Source: Nostoc sp. ATCC 43529 (lineage in GTDB: Bacteria; Cyanobacteriota; Cyanobacteriia; Cyanobacteriales; Nostocaceae). Taken from it: DNA of 64,000 bases. Positions 7,745 to 15,893 of the stretch are shown piece by piece. A program made the position numbers and the translations under genes. The DNA lies in NCBI GenBank assembly GCA_003326205.1, contig LWTK01000052.1:1-64000 (forward strand). Direction: 5' to 3'. Below the pieces are notes generated by a model, which was given only the letters and a program-made list of their open reading frames with translations, had not been told where the DNA came from and did no database searches. Position 1 is the first letter of the stretch; every line of letters begins with the position of its first letter.

Positions 7745-8839
7745 ATGATGAGCATTTTTGTAATTCTGGCTAACCGCAAACAGCAGCTACGTTTACTTGT
7801 TATTGTCATAAGTATTGTAGTGATTTTTAGCCTTCACTATTCACCTACCTCCAGTCAAATCATAACACGAGACAAGTTTTTGTGGCCTTTTTCATCTAGC
7901 TCGCCTTGGAATATGCCTATTGGTTCAAATGCGCGTTACATCAGAGCAAATATTGAGAAGGCACAGAATATTAGCATCGATAAAGAGTACTTTTACAAGA
8001 TTAATTCTAACCATCCATTACGTCCGGTTTATGCTCCTGGTACTTGGGGTCAAGGACGCTGTACAGGTACTCAATCAATGAATATTTATTTACCAATACC
8101 AGATACATTGATTATTCCAGATGCTACAACATATCCATACCACACACCTAACAATGCTTCAGCCTTTTTAATGCCAGATGGTAAAACTTTAGTACAGCTT
8201 GAACCTTTGACTCGTTGTCAAAAAGCAGGTTCAATCTATGGTTGGCGTTACTATCCTGATATAAATATTTATGGAGACGGAATAGGCGGCGCACATTTTG
8301 GCTCTGGTCTTTCTTCTATTGGTGGTTCTATTCGCAAAGGTGAACTTACCAACAGTCAACCCATTCGCCATGCATTAAAAGTTCTGCTGTGGGCTAAAAA
8401 ATATCTTTACTACACAAATTCTATTCCTGGGTATCGTTGGCCTGCAAATCGCGCTGATAATTATGCAGCTCAAGTTTATGGCGGTAAAAACCCTGCCCTT
8501 GTGCAAGGAACTTTATTAGCCATTCCGCCAACAGTAAGGATATATACTCTCAAGTTGCAAACATCGGCAGCTAAAAAAATCTTTCATGCACTACAAAATT
8601 ATGGTGCTTATGTAGTTGATGATTCGGGATGGGACTCTCATGACATTGCAGTTGAAAAAGGAGTTAACGAAGAGTTTCGTAAAATCTATGGCTATGATAT
8701 GAAGGATAAAAATGGCAAGTTCTATGAGGACTTGATGAAATTATTTCAAGCACTTTATATTGTTGATAATAACAGCCCAAATAGCATTGGTGGTGGTGGT
8801 ATTCCGCGTGTAGCTCTGGCTCCACCTATTGCTAACTAA
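7745..8839 (+). CDS. Secreted or membrane-anchored protein of unknown function
   Basis: A protein of about 364 residues. I chose the ATG at 7745; an in-frame TTG at 7724 would add seven residues. The N-terminus has a basic patch followed by a hydrophobic segment (LLVIVISIVVIFSLHY), so it is exported or anchored. The mature part has many Gly, Pro, Tyr and Trp residues and ordered blocks: SSPWNMPIG, GTWGQGRCTGTQS, GDGIGGAHFGSGLSSIGGSI, RHALKVLLWAKKYL, YGAYVVDDSGWDSHD and NSIGGGGIPRVALAPP at the end. I recall similar sequences annotated as hypothetical in other secreting bacteria such as actinomycetes, but cannot name a characterised family. The repeated Gly-rich and Trp/Tyr-rich blocks would suit a carbohydrate-acting or wall-associated enzyme, but this is not shown. 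Confidence 0.7.
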   Translation: MMSIFVILANRKQQLRLLVIVISIVVIFSLHYSPTSSQIITRDKFLWPFSSSSPWNMPIGSNARYIRANIEKAQNISIDKEYFYKINSNHPLRPVYAPGTWGQGRCTGTQSMNIYLPIPDTLIIPDATTYPYHTPNNASAFLMPDGKTLVQLEPLTRCQKAGSIYGWRYYPDINIYGDGIGGAHFGSGLSSIGGSIRKGELTNSQPIRHALKVLLWAKKYLYYTNSIPGYRWPANRADNYAAQVYGGKNPALVQGTLLAIPPTVRIYTLKLQTSAAKKIFHALQNYGAYVVDDSGWDSHDIAVEKGVNEEFRKIYGYDMKDKNGKFYEDLMKLFQALYIVDNNSPNSIGGGGIPRVALAPPIAN

Positions 8840-8889
8840 TATCAATTTTGGATTTTATATTTTGAATTAAAAGCTTTTGCTACAAAGTT

Positions 8890-8925
8890 GTTTCAATCCC
8901 TAATAGGGATTTAGTTTAATTGCAA
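8890..8925. CRISPR. Solitary CRISPR-like repeat unit (36 nt)
   Basis: A 36-nt sequence beginning GTTTCAATCCCTAATAGGGA and ending TTTAATTGCAA matches the form of cyanobacterial CRISPR repeats (GTTTCAATCCC start, ATTGCAA-type end, internal ATCCCTAATAGGGAT palindrome). Only one full unit exists. A partial similarity (TTAGTCTAATTGC) at 8967-8979 is at the wrong distance for a normal spacer. There are no cas genes nearby. It is best read as a relic or a chance-captured repeat. Confidence 0.5.
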
Positions 8926-9100
8926 TGGCTGATAAACACCTACTCATCCGCGCACTCAGTAAAAAATTAGTCTAATTGCGAAGCTGCTCACTTGCAAAAT
9001 GAGGGATTAAAGAAAGGGCAGATTCCTAACTCAACAGTCATCAGTCAACACTCAACACTCCCATCTAAGACGTTAAAACTGTTAATAAAACTTAAAATTT

Positions 9101-9859
9101 TTACTTAGTAGCTAACATCTGTACAATTTTGTCTACACGATCCAAGTCTCCAACGATTCGGCGAATTGGGTGAGGCCAAACCTTAACGAGAGTAGGAGTA
9201 GCAGAAACCTGATTAATTTCTGCTTGTTCTGGATGAGTTAAAACATCAATCACTTTTAAAGTATAAGGGTGTCCGAGCGATCGCTCTAACAACTCGTGTA
9301 GATTCTGAAGGATGCGTTCAGTAGTTCCGCTATGCCCTGCAACAAACAAGCGCAGCACATAGCCTTGTGTTGCTAATTGCTCTTTTTGTGCTATGACTGG
9401 CTGGTGATATTTTGGCACAGGTTCAGAAAGATCTAAACGTACAATTAAATCGTGATCTTCCCAAAGTTGCGGGAATGAGGAACGATAAGTTGATAGCACC
9501 ATGCGATCGCACAATCCTTCTTGCCAAGGAGCTGCTTGCCATACTAACTCCTCTGTACCAAAAATAGCATTCAACAAAGGTTGATATCTCATCACAGCCG
9601 GATAAGCCTCAGCAAAAGTTCGCACTCGTTGACTACGCGGATCTAACCAGTGGTCAATAGTGGCAGTATAACAAGGCACTAAAAAATGCGGAGGTTCTGG
9701 TAAATCTAGAATTTCCTGCAAAGCAGAACACAAATGCAAATGCCATCGACCTTGCTTGCTAGGGTCGATGCAGTAAATTAAATCTCCTCCAGGTGTAAAT
9801 AGCGCAATGCCTTTGAACAACTGGGGTGTAGATAGTTTGTTTGTCGTCAAGTTATTCAC
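9101..9859 (-). CDS. KaiB-domain protein with long N-terminal region
   Basis: A 252-residue protein whose last ~90 residues are a KaiB/thioredoxin-like domain: YVLRLFVAGHSGTTERIL, LKVIDVLTHPEQAEINQVSATPTLV and the end PIRRIVGDLDRVDKIV. The first ~160 residues have no family I can name; they include GIALFTPGGDLIYCIDP and a Trp/Pro-rich stretch. KaiB domains bind KaiC-type ATPases in clock systems. Long KaiB-containing proteins like this occur in cyanobacteria besides classical ~105-residue KaiB. The start is a GTG with no clear Shine-Dalgarno. It lies next to pilT, 6 kb from the Kai cluster at 19-21.6 kb, which may or may not be its partner. Confidence 0.8.
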   Translation of the reverse strand: MNNLTTNKLSTPQLFKGIALFTPGGDLIYCIDPSKQGRWHLHLCSALQEILDLPEPPHFLVPCYTATIDHWLDPRSQRVRTFAEAYPAVMRYQPLLNAIFGTEELVWQAAPWQEGLCDRMVLSTYRSSFPQLWEDHDLIVRLDLSEPVPKYHQPVIAQKEQLATQGYVLRLFVAGHSGTTERILQNLHELLERSLGHPYTLKVIDVLTHPEQAEINQVSATPTLVKVWPHPIRRIVGDLDRVDKIVQMLATK

Positions 9860-10065
9860 AGGAGGCTAAGGAACTAAAAAGTAAAAACTAAAAAACTTTC
9901 TCTTTTACCTTTTACCTTAGCGATAACTGCAACCAGGAACACAAAGATATTTGGGGATGGGGCATTGGGCATCTCAGAGGGATGAGGTGGTTGGGAGATG
10001 GGGAGATGGGGTGAAATTATCTGCCCATCTCTGTGATCCCCCTCATCTCCCTCATCTCCCCATTC
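9860..10065. repeat. Short tandem and inverted GGGAGATGGGG repeats
   Basis: The gap before the KaiB-domain gene holds GGTGGTTGGGAGATGGGGAG and its mirror CCCCTCATCTCCCTCATCTC, forming a long imperfect hairpin downstream of pilT (read leftward). It may act as a transcript end but lacks a T tract. No gene is seen. Confidence 0.5.
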
Positions 10066-11367
10066 CTAAACCCGACCTCGGAGAAATTGTGCCATTTCGT
10101 TAGGAGTTGGTGACATTTCTAAGGCAATTTCTTCAGTAATGCGACCGTCTTGATAAAGATTGAGCAAGGACTGATTCATTGTGATCATGCCGTCAAAGCT
10201 GGCTTGTTTCATCAATTCGGTAATTTCATCATACTTACCATCTTTGATCCATTCCTTGATTGCCTCAGTGTTAATCAAGATATCGTGGAAAGCAGCCCGC
10301 TTGCCGTCTGTTGTGCGGCACAAACCTTGGGCAATTACAGCCACTAAAGACTCAGAAATTGCCACGCGCATTGCATCTTGTTCTTCACCGGAGTAGAGGT
10401 TGAGTATCCGCTCAATAGTTTTGACAGCACTATTGGTGTGCAACGTTCCCATTACCAAGTGACCAGTTTGAGCAGCTTTGAGGGCGGTGTTGACTGTTTC
10501 TTTATCCCGCATTTCCCCCACCAGAATCAAATCTGGGTCTTCCCGTAAGGCTGCTTTCAAAGCGTTGTCAAATTTCCGGGTATGCATTCCCACTTCCCGC
10601 TGTTTGACTAAGGACTTACGGCTTTGATGGACAAATTCTATCGGGTCTTCAATGGTGATGATATGCTTAGCCATCTCTTTATTGATGTAGTCAATCATCG
10701 CTGCCATTGTTGTGGACTTACCAGAACCAGTCGGCCCGGTTACCAAAATTAAGCCTTTGTGATGATGACAAATATCCCGAAAAACTGGAGGTAATCTCAA
10801 CTGTTCCATAGTTAAGATTTTCAAGGGAATCAACCGCAACACCATTGCAGGGCCTTTGAGGGAACCAAAGACGTTAATCCGCACACGAGCAAATTCGTAC
10901 TGAGTTGCCCCGTCAAATTCTAGATGTTCTTCAAAGCGTTGAATTTCTGCCTCCGTCATCACCTCCCTCAACCAACTCATCAAAGTCTCTTTATCGGTTT
11001 CTGGATATTCTGTAGATTGAATTTCTCCTCGGTTGCGGAAACGCGGTACTTCGCCTACGCCCAGGTGAATATCGGAATATCCTTGATCGTAAGCTTCCCT
11101 GATAATCTGCGCTAAAGTTAGTCCTGGAGGGCTACTTTTAGGGCGAGCTGAACTAGGTATTGGTGGTGGTGTACCTGGACGATGACCTGATACAGGCGCA
11201 GAGTTAACAGCAGGAGAGTTAGCACTCATATCCAATGTTTGTGTCATTTGACGTTGCGTACTCATGCCTGGTGGTGGTGGTGGTGGTGCTGGTGGCGCTG
11301 GTGGCGCTGGTGGCATATTACGACCGGCAGCAGAGTTAGAATTTAATGGAGACTGTGATTCTGTCAT
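10066..11367 (-). CDS. pilT: Type IV pilus retraction ATPase PilT
   Basis: A 433-residue secretion-superfamily ATPase that disassembles type IV pili at the inner face of the cytoplasmic membrane to drive twitching motility and DNA uptake. Residues about 95-433 are the PilT core: Walker A GPTGSGKSTT, Asp box IITIEDPIEF, Walker B LILVGEMRD and His box HLVMGTLHT. The AIRNLIREGK-type C-terminal motif is present as a variant, AIKEWIKDGK. The first ~95 residues are an unusual proline-rich, Ser/Asn-rich low-complexity extension (PPAPPAPPAPPPPPPG). The canonical core is about 340 residues, so the extension accounts for the extra length. It appears to be a single-gene unit; no pilB or pilC is in the window. 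Confidence 0.93.
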   Translation of the reverse strand: MTESQSPLNSNSAAGRNMPPAPPAPPAPPPPPPGMSTQRQMTQTLDMSANSPAVNSAPVSGHRPGTPPPIPSSARPKSSPPGLTLAQIIREAYDQGYSDIHLGVGEVPRFRNRGEIQSTEYPETDKETLMSWLREVMTEAEIQRFEEHLEFDGATQYEFARVRINVFGSLKGPAMVLRLIPLKILTMEQLRLPPVFRDICHHHKGLILVTGPTGSGKSTTMAAMIDYINKEMAKHIITIEDPIEFVHQSRKSLVKQREVGMHTRKFDNALKAALREDPDLILVGEMRDKETVNTALKAAQTGHLVMGTLHTNSAVKTIERILNLYSGEEQDAMRVAISESLVAVIAQGLCRTTDGKRAAFHDILINTEAIKEWIKDGKYDEITELMKQASFDGMITMNQSLLNLYQDGRITEEIALEMSPTPNEMAQFLRGRV

Positions 11368-12097
11368 ATATCTTCACATTTGGCAGTTCAGAAGTTGAAT
11401 TAGTAAGAAGTCAAGTAACTTTCTGAGATGAGTTCTGAAAGACGCTGGCATATAAGCTTTAAGGGCAATGCAAGGCAATTGAAACTCTAGAACCACGGTC
11501 AATATATTTCATCCCCCTCGACTTGTATCTTTTTTATCGGGAATTTGACTACTCAGAAGTTTTATAAAAACTATTTAGCCTGTATAACCTGGTTTAACAC
11601 ATGCAAGGCTACACGCTACCTCAGTAAATACTCTAAAATAAAAGTTCTATAAAGCACTAAAAAAATAGAAAGTAAATTTTCTAATTTTATTAAATGAGAA
11701 ATTTATTGCAACTATCGAGTTTAATTGCTAGCAGCTAACAACACAAACATTAGCAGTTCATGAATTCAGCGAATCTTCTAATTATGAGAAGAAGTCCTAA
11801 TTTTTATAAGAAATGTTAAGTTGAGTCGGAATGATGCCCTGGGGATCAAACTTGAAAGCTTATGCCTTTTACCTTCTATTCCTGAAGACAGATGAAGTAA
11901 GCAAGCTTTTTGAATAAAAAGCAACTTGAGTTTACATTCATAATTACAAAAAATTAACTGTAAAGTTTAGTAAAAAAATGCTCATTTTACTAATTAGGTT
12001 TTATATACTGAACTTCACTAAATGATTCAGTTTATTCGCAAAAAGCGTAAAAAAACTGAAAATTAAAACTTGCTGTGTATTTTTGGGAGGAAAAGTC
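11368..12097. other. Long AT-rich intergenic region, no gene seen
   Basis: This 730-bp gap lies between divergently transcribed pilT and a small membrane protein gene. It is strongly AT-rich and I find no ORF with coding character, no RNA gene motif and no long repeat. It must contain both promoters. A good Shine-Dalgarno (GGGAGG, 12085-12090) ends the region. Confidence 0.5.
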
Positions 12098-12472
12098 ATG
12101 GTTTCGGCTCAGAGCTCTAATCTAGGAAAGACCTACTCCTTGATGATGATTAAAAGCTTTTTAATATGGACTTTCACATTGGCAGTATGCTTGCTGGTTG
12201 TCGGTTTTCCATTAGTTGTTTTGATGGCTACGGTCGGATGTCTGTTGTCGATTGTTTTGCAATCTGTAATGCCTGTTAGTGCTGTTTTGCTGGTTGCAGG
12301 CGTTTTAGTGATGTTCAATGTTATGGCAGTTGTATTTGCTGCGGCTGTGCTAACTGCTAAAGGAGTTCATCCTAGCGATGTTAAATGGTTAAGCTGGCTG
12401 CATGGAGAGGCAGACCAAGCGCAGACTACTGTTTACGCATCTTGCCCTTTAACCTGTGAGATTAAAATCTAA
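12098..12472 (+). CDS. Small integral membrane protein of unknown function
   Basis: A 124-residue protein. The ATG at 12098 was chosen because GGGAGG lies seven bases upstream; the longer frame from TTG at 12083 would put that Shine-Dalgarno inside the gene. Three hydrophobic segments are visible: FLIWTFTLAVCLLVVGFPLV, ATVGCLLSIVLQSVMPVSA and VLLVAGVLVMFNVMAVVFAA. The C-terminal tail is soluble (GVHPSDVKWLSWLHGEADQA). An intrinsic terminator follows at 12511-12531, so this is a monocistronic transcript. No family is recognised. Confidence 0.7.
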   Translation: MVSAQSSNLGKTYSLMMIKSFLIWTFTLAVCLLVVGFPLVVLMATVGCLLSIVLQSVMPVSAVLLVAGVLVMFNVMAVVFAAAVLTAKGVHPSDVKWLSWLHGEADQAQTTVYASCPLTCEIKI

Positions 12473-12510
12473 TCATTACATACAATTGAATTCGACAAAC
12501 AGTACGTCTG

Positions 12511-12531
12511 CCCGGTTAAGCCGGGTTTTTT
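12511..12531 (+). terminator. Rho-independent terminator
   Basis: A CCCGG / CCGGG stem with a TTAAG loop is followed directly by six T residues, 38 bp after the small membrane protein gene stop. This is a textbook intrinsic terminator for the rightward transcript. Confidence 0.85.
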
Positions 12532-12617
12532 CATTTTTAATAAAAATGTTGATGGTTGACTGTTGACTCAAGAGTTAGGAGTACTACAGCAATTTGCAGT
12601 TGAATAGACCACAGTAG

Positions 12618-12638
12618 GGGCACAACAATGTTGTGCCC
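12618..12638. repeat. Perfect 21-nt palindrome in repeat-rich gap
   Basis: GGGCACAACA-A-TGTTGTGCCC is a perfect 10-bp inverted repeat around one base. It belongs to the family of short intergenic palindromes typical of Nostoc-type genomes. The surrounding gap (12532-12956) contains only TTGACTGTTGACT-type and CTCCTTTGTCTCC-type short repeats and no gene. Confidence 0.6.
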
Positions 12639-12956
12639 TTACGATAATTTAGTATTCAAGCATGTATTCCATCCAAATGAAAAGCGCTGTAGGTGTCGGT
12701 TAACTCAGAATCTCTGTTAGCAAGGAAGTCTTTTCCTAAATCTGGCCATAAAGGGATTAAGAATCATTCTCCTTGTCTCCTTTGTCTCCCTTGTCTCCCC
12801 ACCTCTCTCATTACATTTCCCCACTGAAGCCAGGTTTTTTGATATTTTTTATGATTTATACTTTAATATTTATGGTTTCTGTGATGATTGGCATTTAAGT
12901 ATTGACTATTGAGCATAGACCGTTGACTATAGCCTTTGACAAGTTACAACGGACAA

Positions 12957-14069
12957 ATGACTAATCGAAAGCAAGTTTGCATTATTTTGGGTACTCGTCC
13001 GGAAGCGATTAAACTAGCTCCGGTGATTCAAGTTTTCCAAAAATGTTCAGATTTTGAGTCCCAAGTAATTTTAACTGGACAACATCGCGAAATGGTTGAG
13101 CAAGTCATGGAACTGTTTAATATCAAGGCAGATTATGACTTGGAAATTATGCAAGCTCAGCAATCTTTAAATGATATTACTTGTCGCAGTTTACAAGGTT
13201 TAGAAGCATTATTCCAGCAGAAAAAACCCGATTTAGTGGTGGTTCAGGGAGATACTACCACGGCTTTTGCCGCAGCTTTAGCTGCTTTTTATCAAAAAAT
13301 TCCTGTTGGTCACGTAGAAGCAGGGTTGAGAACTGATGATATATTCAATCCTTACCCAGAAGAAGCTAATCGGCGGTTGATTTCTCAAATTACTCAGTTG
13401 CACTTTGCGCCAACTCCTTGGGCTGTAGAAAATTTGCAACGTTCTGGTGTTCTAGGTGAGATTCACTTGACTGGTAACACTGTAATTGATGCTTTGTTAA
13501 ATGTTGCAGCAACCCAAGTTAGCTGTAATATACCAGGCTTAGACTGGAATTCATATCGTGTTTTATTAGCAACGGTGCATCGTCGGGAGAATTGGGGAGA
13601 ACCACTAGAAGCGATCGCTGCTGGGTTTTTACAAATCTTAGACAAGTTTCCCGATACAGCATTACTGTTACCATTACATCGCAACCCAACAGTAAGAGTA
13701 CCATTACAACAACTTTTAGGAAATCATCCGCGAATTTTCTTGACAGAACCTCTCGATTATGGTGAATTGGTGGGAGCAATTGGGCGATCGCACCTTTTAC
13801 TTACTGATTCTGGTGGATTGCAGGAAGAAGCCCCCAGCTTAGGAAAACCAGTACTAGTTTTGAGAGACACCACAGAAAGACCAGAGGCTGTTACAGCTGG
13901 TACCGCCAAACTTGTGGGAACTGAGAGTGCAAATATTTTTGCAGCTGCTAGCGAGTTACTCAGCAACCAAGCCGCTTATGAAGCAATGGCAAATGCCATT
14001 AATCCTTTTGGCGATGGTCATGCAGCAGAACGCATCTTGCAGATTGTTCAAAATTATTTGGGTCTTTGA
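12957..14069 (+). CDS. wecB: UDP-N-acetylglucosamine 2-epimerase (non-hydrolysing)
   Basis: A 370-residue cytoplasmic enzyme that interconverts UDP-GlcNAc and UDP-ManNAc, supplying ManNAc-type residues for surface polysaccharide. The family signature GTRPEAIKLAPVI is at the N-terminus, followed by GDTTTAFAAALAAFY, HVEAGLRTDD, PEEANRRLI, TVHRRENWGEP and the C-terminal UDP-binding block LLLTDSGGLQEEAPSLGKPV with RDTTERPEA. Length matches the family. The ATG at 12957 was preferred to an upstream in-frame TTG at 12936 because MTNRKQVCIILGTRPE is the usual compact start. No other polysaccharide genes adjoin it, so it seems to be a stand-alone housekeeping or capsule function. Confidence 0.93.
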   Translation: MTNRKQVCIILGTRPEAIKLAPVIQVFQKCSDFESQVILTGQHREMVEQVMELFNIKADYDLEIMQAQQSLNDITCRSLQGLEALFQQKKPDLVVVQGDTTTAFAAALAAFYQKIPVGHVEAGLRTDDIFNPYPEEANRRLISQITQLHFAPTPWAVENLQRSGVLGEIHLTGNTVIDALLNVAATQVSCNIPGLDWNSYRVLLATVHRRENWGEPLEAIAAGFLQILDKFPDTALLLPLHRNPTVRVPLQQLLGNHPRIFLTEPLDYGELVGAIGRSHLLLTDSGGLQEEAPSLGKPVLVLRDTTERPEAVTAGTAKLVGTESANIFAAASELLSNQAAYEAMANAINPFGDGHAAERILQIVQNYLGL

Positions 14070-14096
14070 TTATCAACATCAATTTAGGAAGCTATA

Positions 14097-14141
14097 GCAG
14101 AAGGCAGAAGGCAGGAGGCAGAAGGCAGAAGGCAGGAGGTA
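14097..14141. repeat. Short tandem repeats (GCAGAAG / GCAGGAG, STRR type)
   Basis: Seven-base units GCAGAAG and GCAGGAG are repeated about six times just after wecB. Related runs occur near 26580-26620, 31660-31700 and 55695-55715. These are the short tandemly repeated sequences typical of heterocystous cyanobacteria. Confidence 0.85.
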
Positions 14142-14271
14142 AAAGTCCTACTATTCCTGGCATTCAAGCTTGTTATTATGTCCTAACCTATGTGACTACC
14201 GCTATAAATTAAATAAAATCCTAAGTTTTTAATTTATTAGGGTGCATTCTTCAACACCGTCAGTCAATGAA

Positions 14272-14321
14272 AGCACTCTCGTATAGTGCGTTAACTTCAT
14301 AACATGCTATATGAGAGTGCT
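14272..14321. repeat. 15-bp inverted repeat with CIRCE-like half-sites
   Basis: AGCACTCTCGTATAG (14272-14286) pairs with CTATATGAGAGTGCT (14307-14321) with one mismatch, around a 20-nt loop. It lies downstream of the leftward SH3/peptidoglycan-binding gene and may end or stabilise that transcript, although no T tract follows. No gene is seen in the 14070-14444 gap. Confidence 0.55.
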
Positions 14322-14444
14322 AATTTATGCAGATATGATAAGTAACCTGAGTTCGGGATCAGCTCAAACCCTGATTCTATTGTGAGCCACAACCCCTATT
14401 ATCTCGTAGAAACAATAGAAAAATAGCCTTAACTCGAACTGACG

Positions 14445-15128
14445 TTAAATACCCAGAGCTAATCTAGTTTCGGGGCCGACGACACCATCTACAAGTAAAC
14501 CTTTACTTGCTTGAAAATTTCGTACTTGACGAACAGTTTCTGGGCCGTAAACTCCATCAACTCTCAGGTTACCTAAAGCTGTTTGAACGTCTCTGACAAG
14601 CTGACCTCTGGAACCAGGGGTGAGAATAAATGAACCACCAACCCCACCAGGTCTACTGATAGTCGGACTATTAGGTTTATCGCCAACCCATCGGGCAAAA
14701 ACATATCTACCTGTAGACAGCCTAGCAAAACCGTTTTCATACCCTTGAATTGCTGGAAGCGGCGTTCCATTTTTTACACAGTCTACAGAGGAATAGTTAA
14801 CGCTTGGGCCTGTACGAATACGTAGACAACTGCCGTTAGTTCTGACATATGCTGCCGAAGCTATTTGAATTTGGCTGACAGCAATAAGTAATACACCAAC
14901 ACCAGCTAAAGCTAACCAAGCGGAAGATTTAAGAAGTTTTTTCCAATTGAATTTAGATCTGAGTAAATTAGATTTGCTGTTTGTGGACGCGTGTTTTTTA
15001 GTAATAACTACAGAAGAATATTTCAGAGGTTTTTGCCAACTAAATTCAGGTTTAGGAAGTTTATATTCAATGTTTCTAGATGCCTCTTCTTGAGCAATAA
15101 ACATGTGGGAATAAGCAAGATATTCCAT
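14445..15128 (-). CDS. Membrane-anchored SH3 and peptidoglycan-binding protein
   Basis: A 227-residue envelope protein. Residues 1-68 are a basic cytoplasmic or leader region, 69-92 a single hydrophobic segment (WLALAGVGVLLIAVSQIQIASA, about 22 residues) ending in a possible signal cleavage site. A bacterial SH3 domain follows (about 93-145, CLRIRTGPSVNYSSVDCVKNG with paired Cys). The end is a PG_binding_1 domain (about 170-227, SRGQLVRDVQTALGNL and DGVYGPETVRQVRNFQ / DGVVGPETRLAL). The protein probably binds cell wall from the periplasmic side. No catalytic domain is present. The ATG at 15128 has GGAG nearby upstream. The unusually long N-terminus before the membrane segment is notable. Confidence 0.85.
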   Translation of the reverse strand: MEYLAYSHMFIAQEEASRNIEYKLPKPEFSWQKPLKYSSVVITKKHASTNSKSNLLRSKFNWKKLLKSSAWLALAGVGVLLIAVSQIQIASAAYVRTNGSCLRIRTGPSVNYSSVDCVKNGTPLPAIQGYENGFARLSTGRYVFARWVGDKPNSPTISRPGGVGGSFILTPGSRGQLVRDVQTALGNLRVDGVYGPETVRQVRNFQASKGLLVDGVVGPETRLALGI

Positions 15129-15893
15129 AATGCGCTCCTGTATATGAAAAAATGAGTGATGACAGAGAGTTACTTAGTTTGTCTCTGTATTTATTCTTAT
15201 GTATATTTTATAGTAATTACTAGAAAAAACTTTTTACTGGTAGTAAAATTCACAAAAAATAAAATTATTAAAAGGCAATAAGCAATAGGCAATAGGGGAA
15301 TCCCGATAATCAAAATTAAGGGATTTTAAAAAGGACACATTAAAACATATAAAACATATACAGCCGATTGAAATTTGGTGAGGTACAGATTATCGTAGGG
15401 GCGCAAAGCTGTGCATTAGTGTCAACTTATACCGTTTCTTTGTGAAGCTGCGCCAAACTCTCTCAAACTCTTACCTTGGCGCTCTTGGCGTTCTTGGCGG
15501 TTCGTTAAAAAATTAAATGCATCTTCATACAGAATTGGTATTAAGCCCAAAGCTATATCGGACAGGCGTTTTGCAAATCCCTCACGCCCTCATCCCCTAA
15601 CCCCTTCTCCCACAGGAGAAGGGGAATTTAATTTCTGGCTCCCCTCTCCCAAAGGGAGAGGGGCTGGGGGTGAGGGCAAAACCTTTCCACAAAGCGGGTT
15701 TCACGTTAAGTTGACACCAATGCACAGCTGTAAAGCCCCTACCCATGTACTTCATTTCCCTGAAAAACGCTGTAGATAAGGCATCTCGTATCAAATGCTT
15801 AATTTTATTCCTAATTTTAATTAGGGATAAAGATTCCGATTATTCAGGCAGGTTCTTTTCCCTATTGCCTTCTTACCTATTTCCTATTCTTAA
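15129..15893. repeat. Repeat-filled intergenic region
   Basis: This 765-bp gap holds GGCAATA tandem repeats near 15270-15300, a CTTGGCG repeat block near 15475-15505, and a large GC-rich hairpin element at about 15580-15680 (CCCCTTCTCCCACAGGAGAA and CTCCCAAAGGGAGAGGGGCT arms). GTGTCAACTTA near 15420 and its inverse TAAGTTGACAC near 15705 flank the block, suggesting one nested palindromic element. No gene is seen. Confidence 0.6.

Noticed and set aside
8890-8982. Short CRISPR array
   Set aside because: Only one full repeat is present; the second partial match is at a wrong distance and there are no cas genes.
14272-14321. CIRCE-like heat-shock operator (AGCACTC ... GAGTGCTAA)
   Set aside because: The half-sites match, but the spacing is far more than nine bases and no chaperone gene or hrcA is near.
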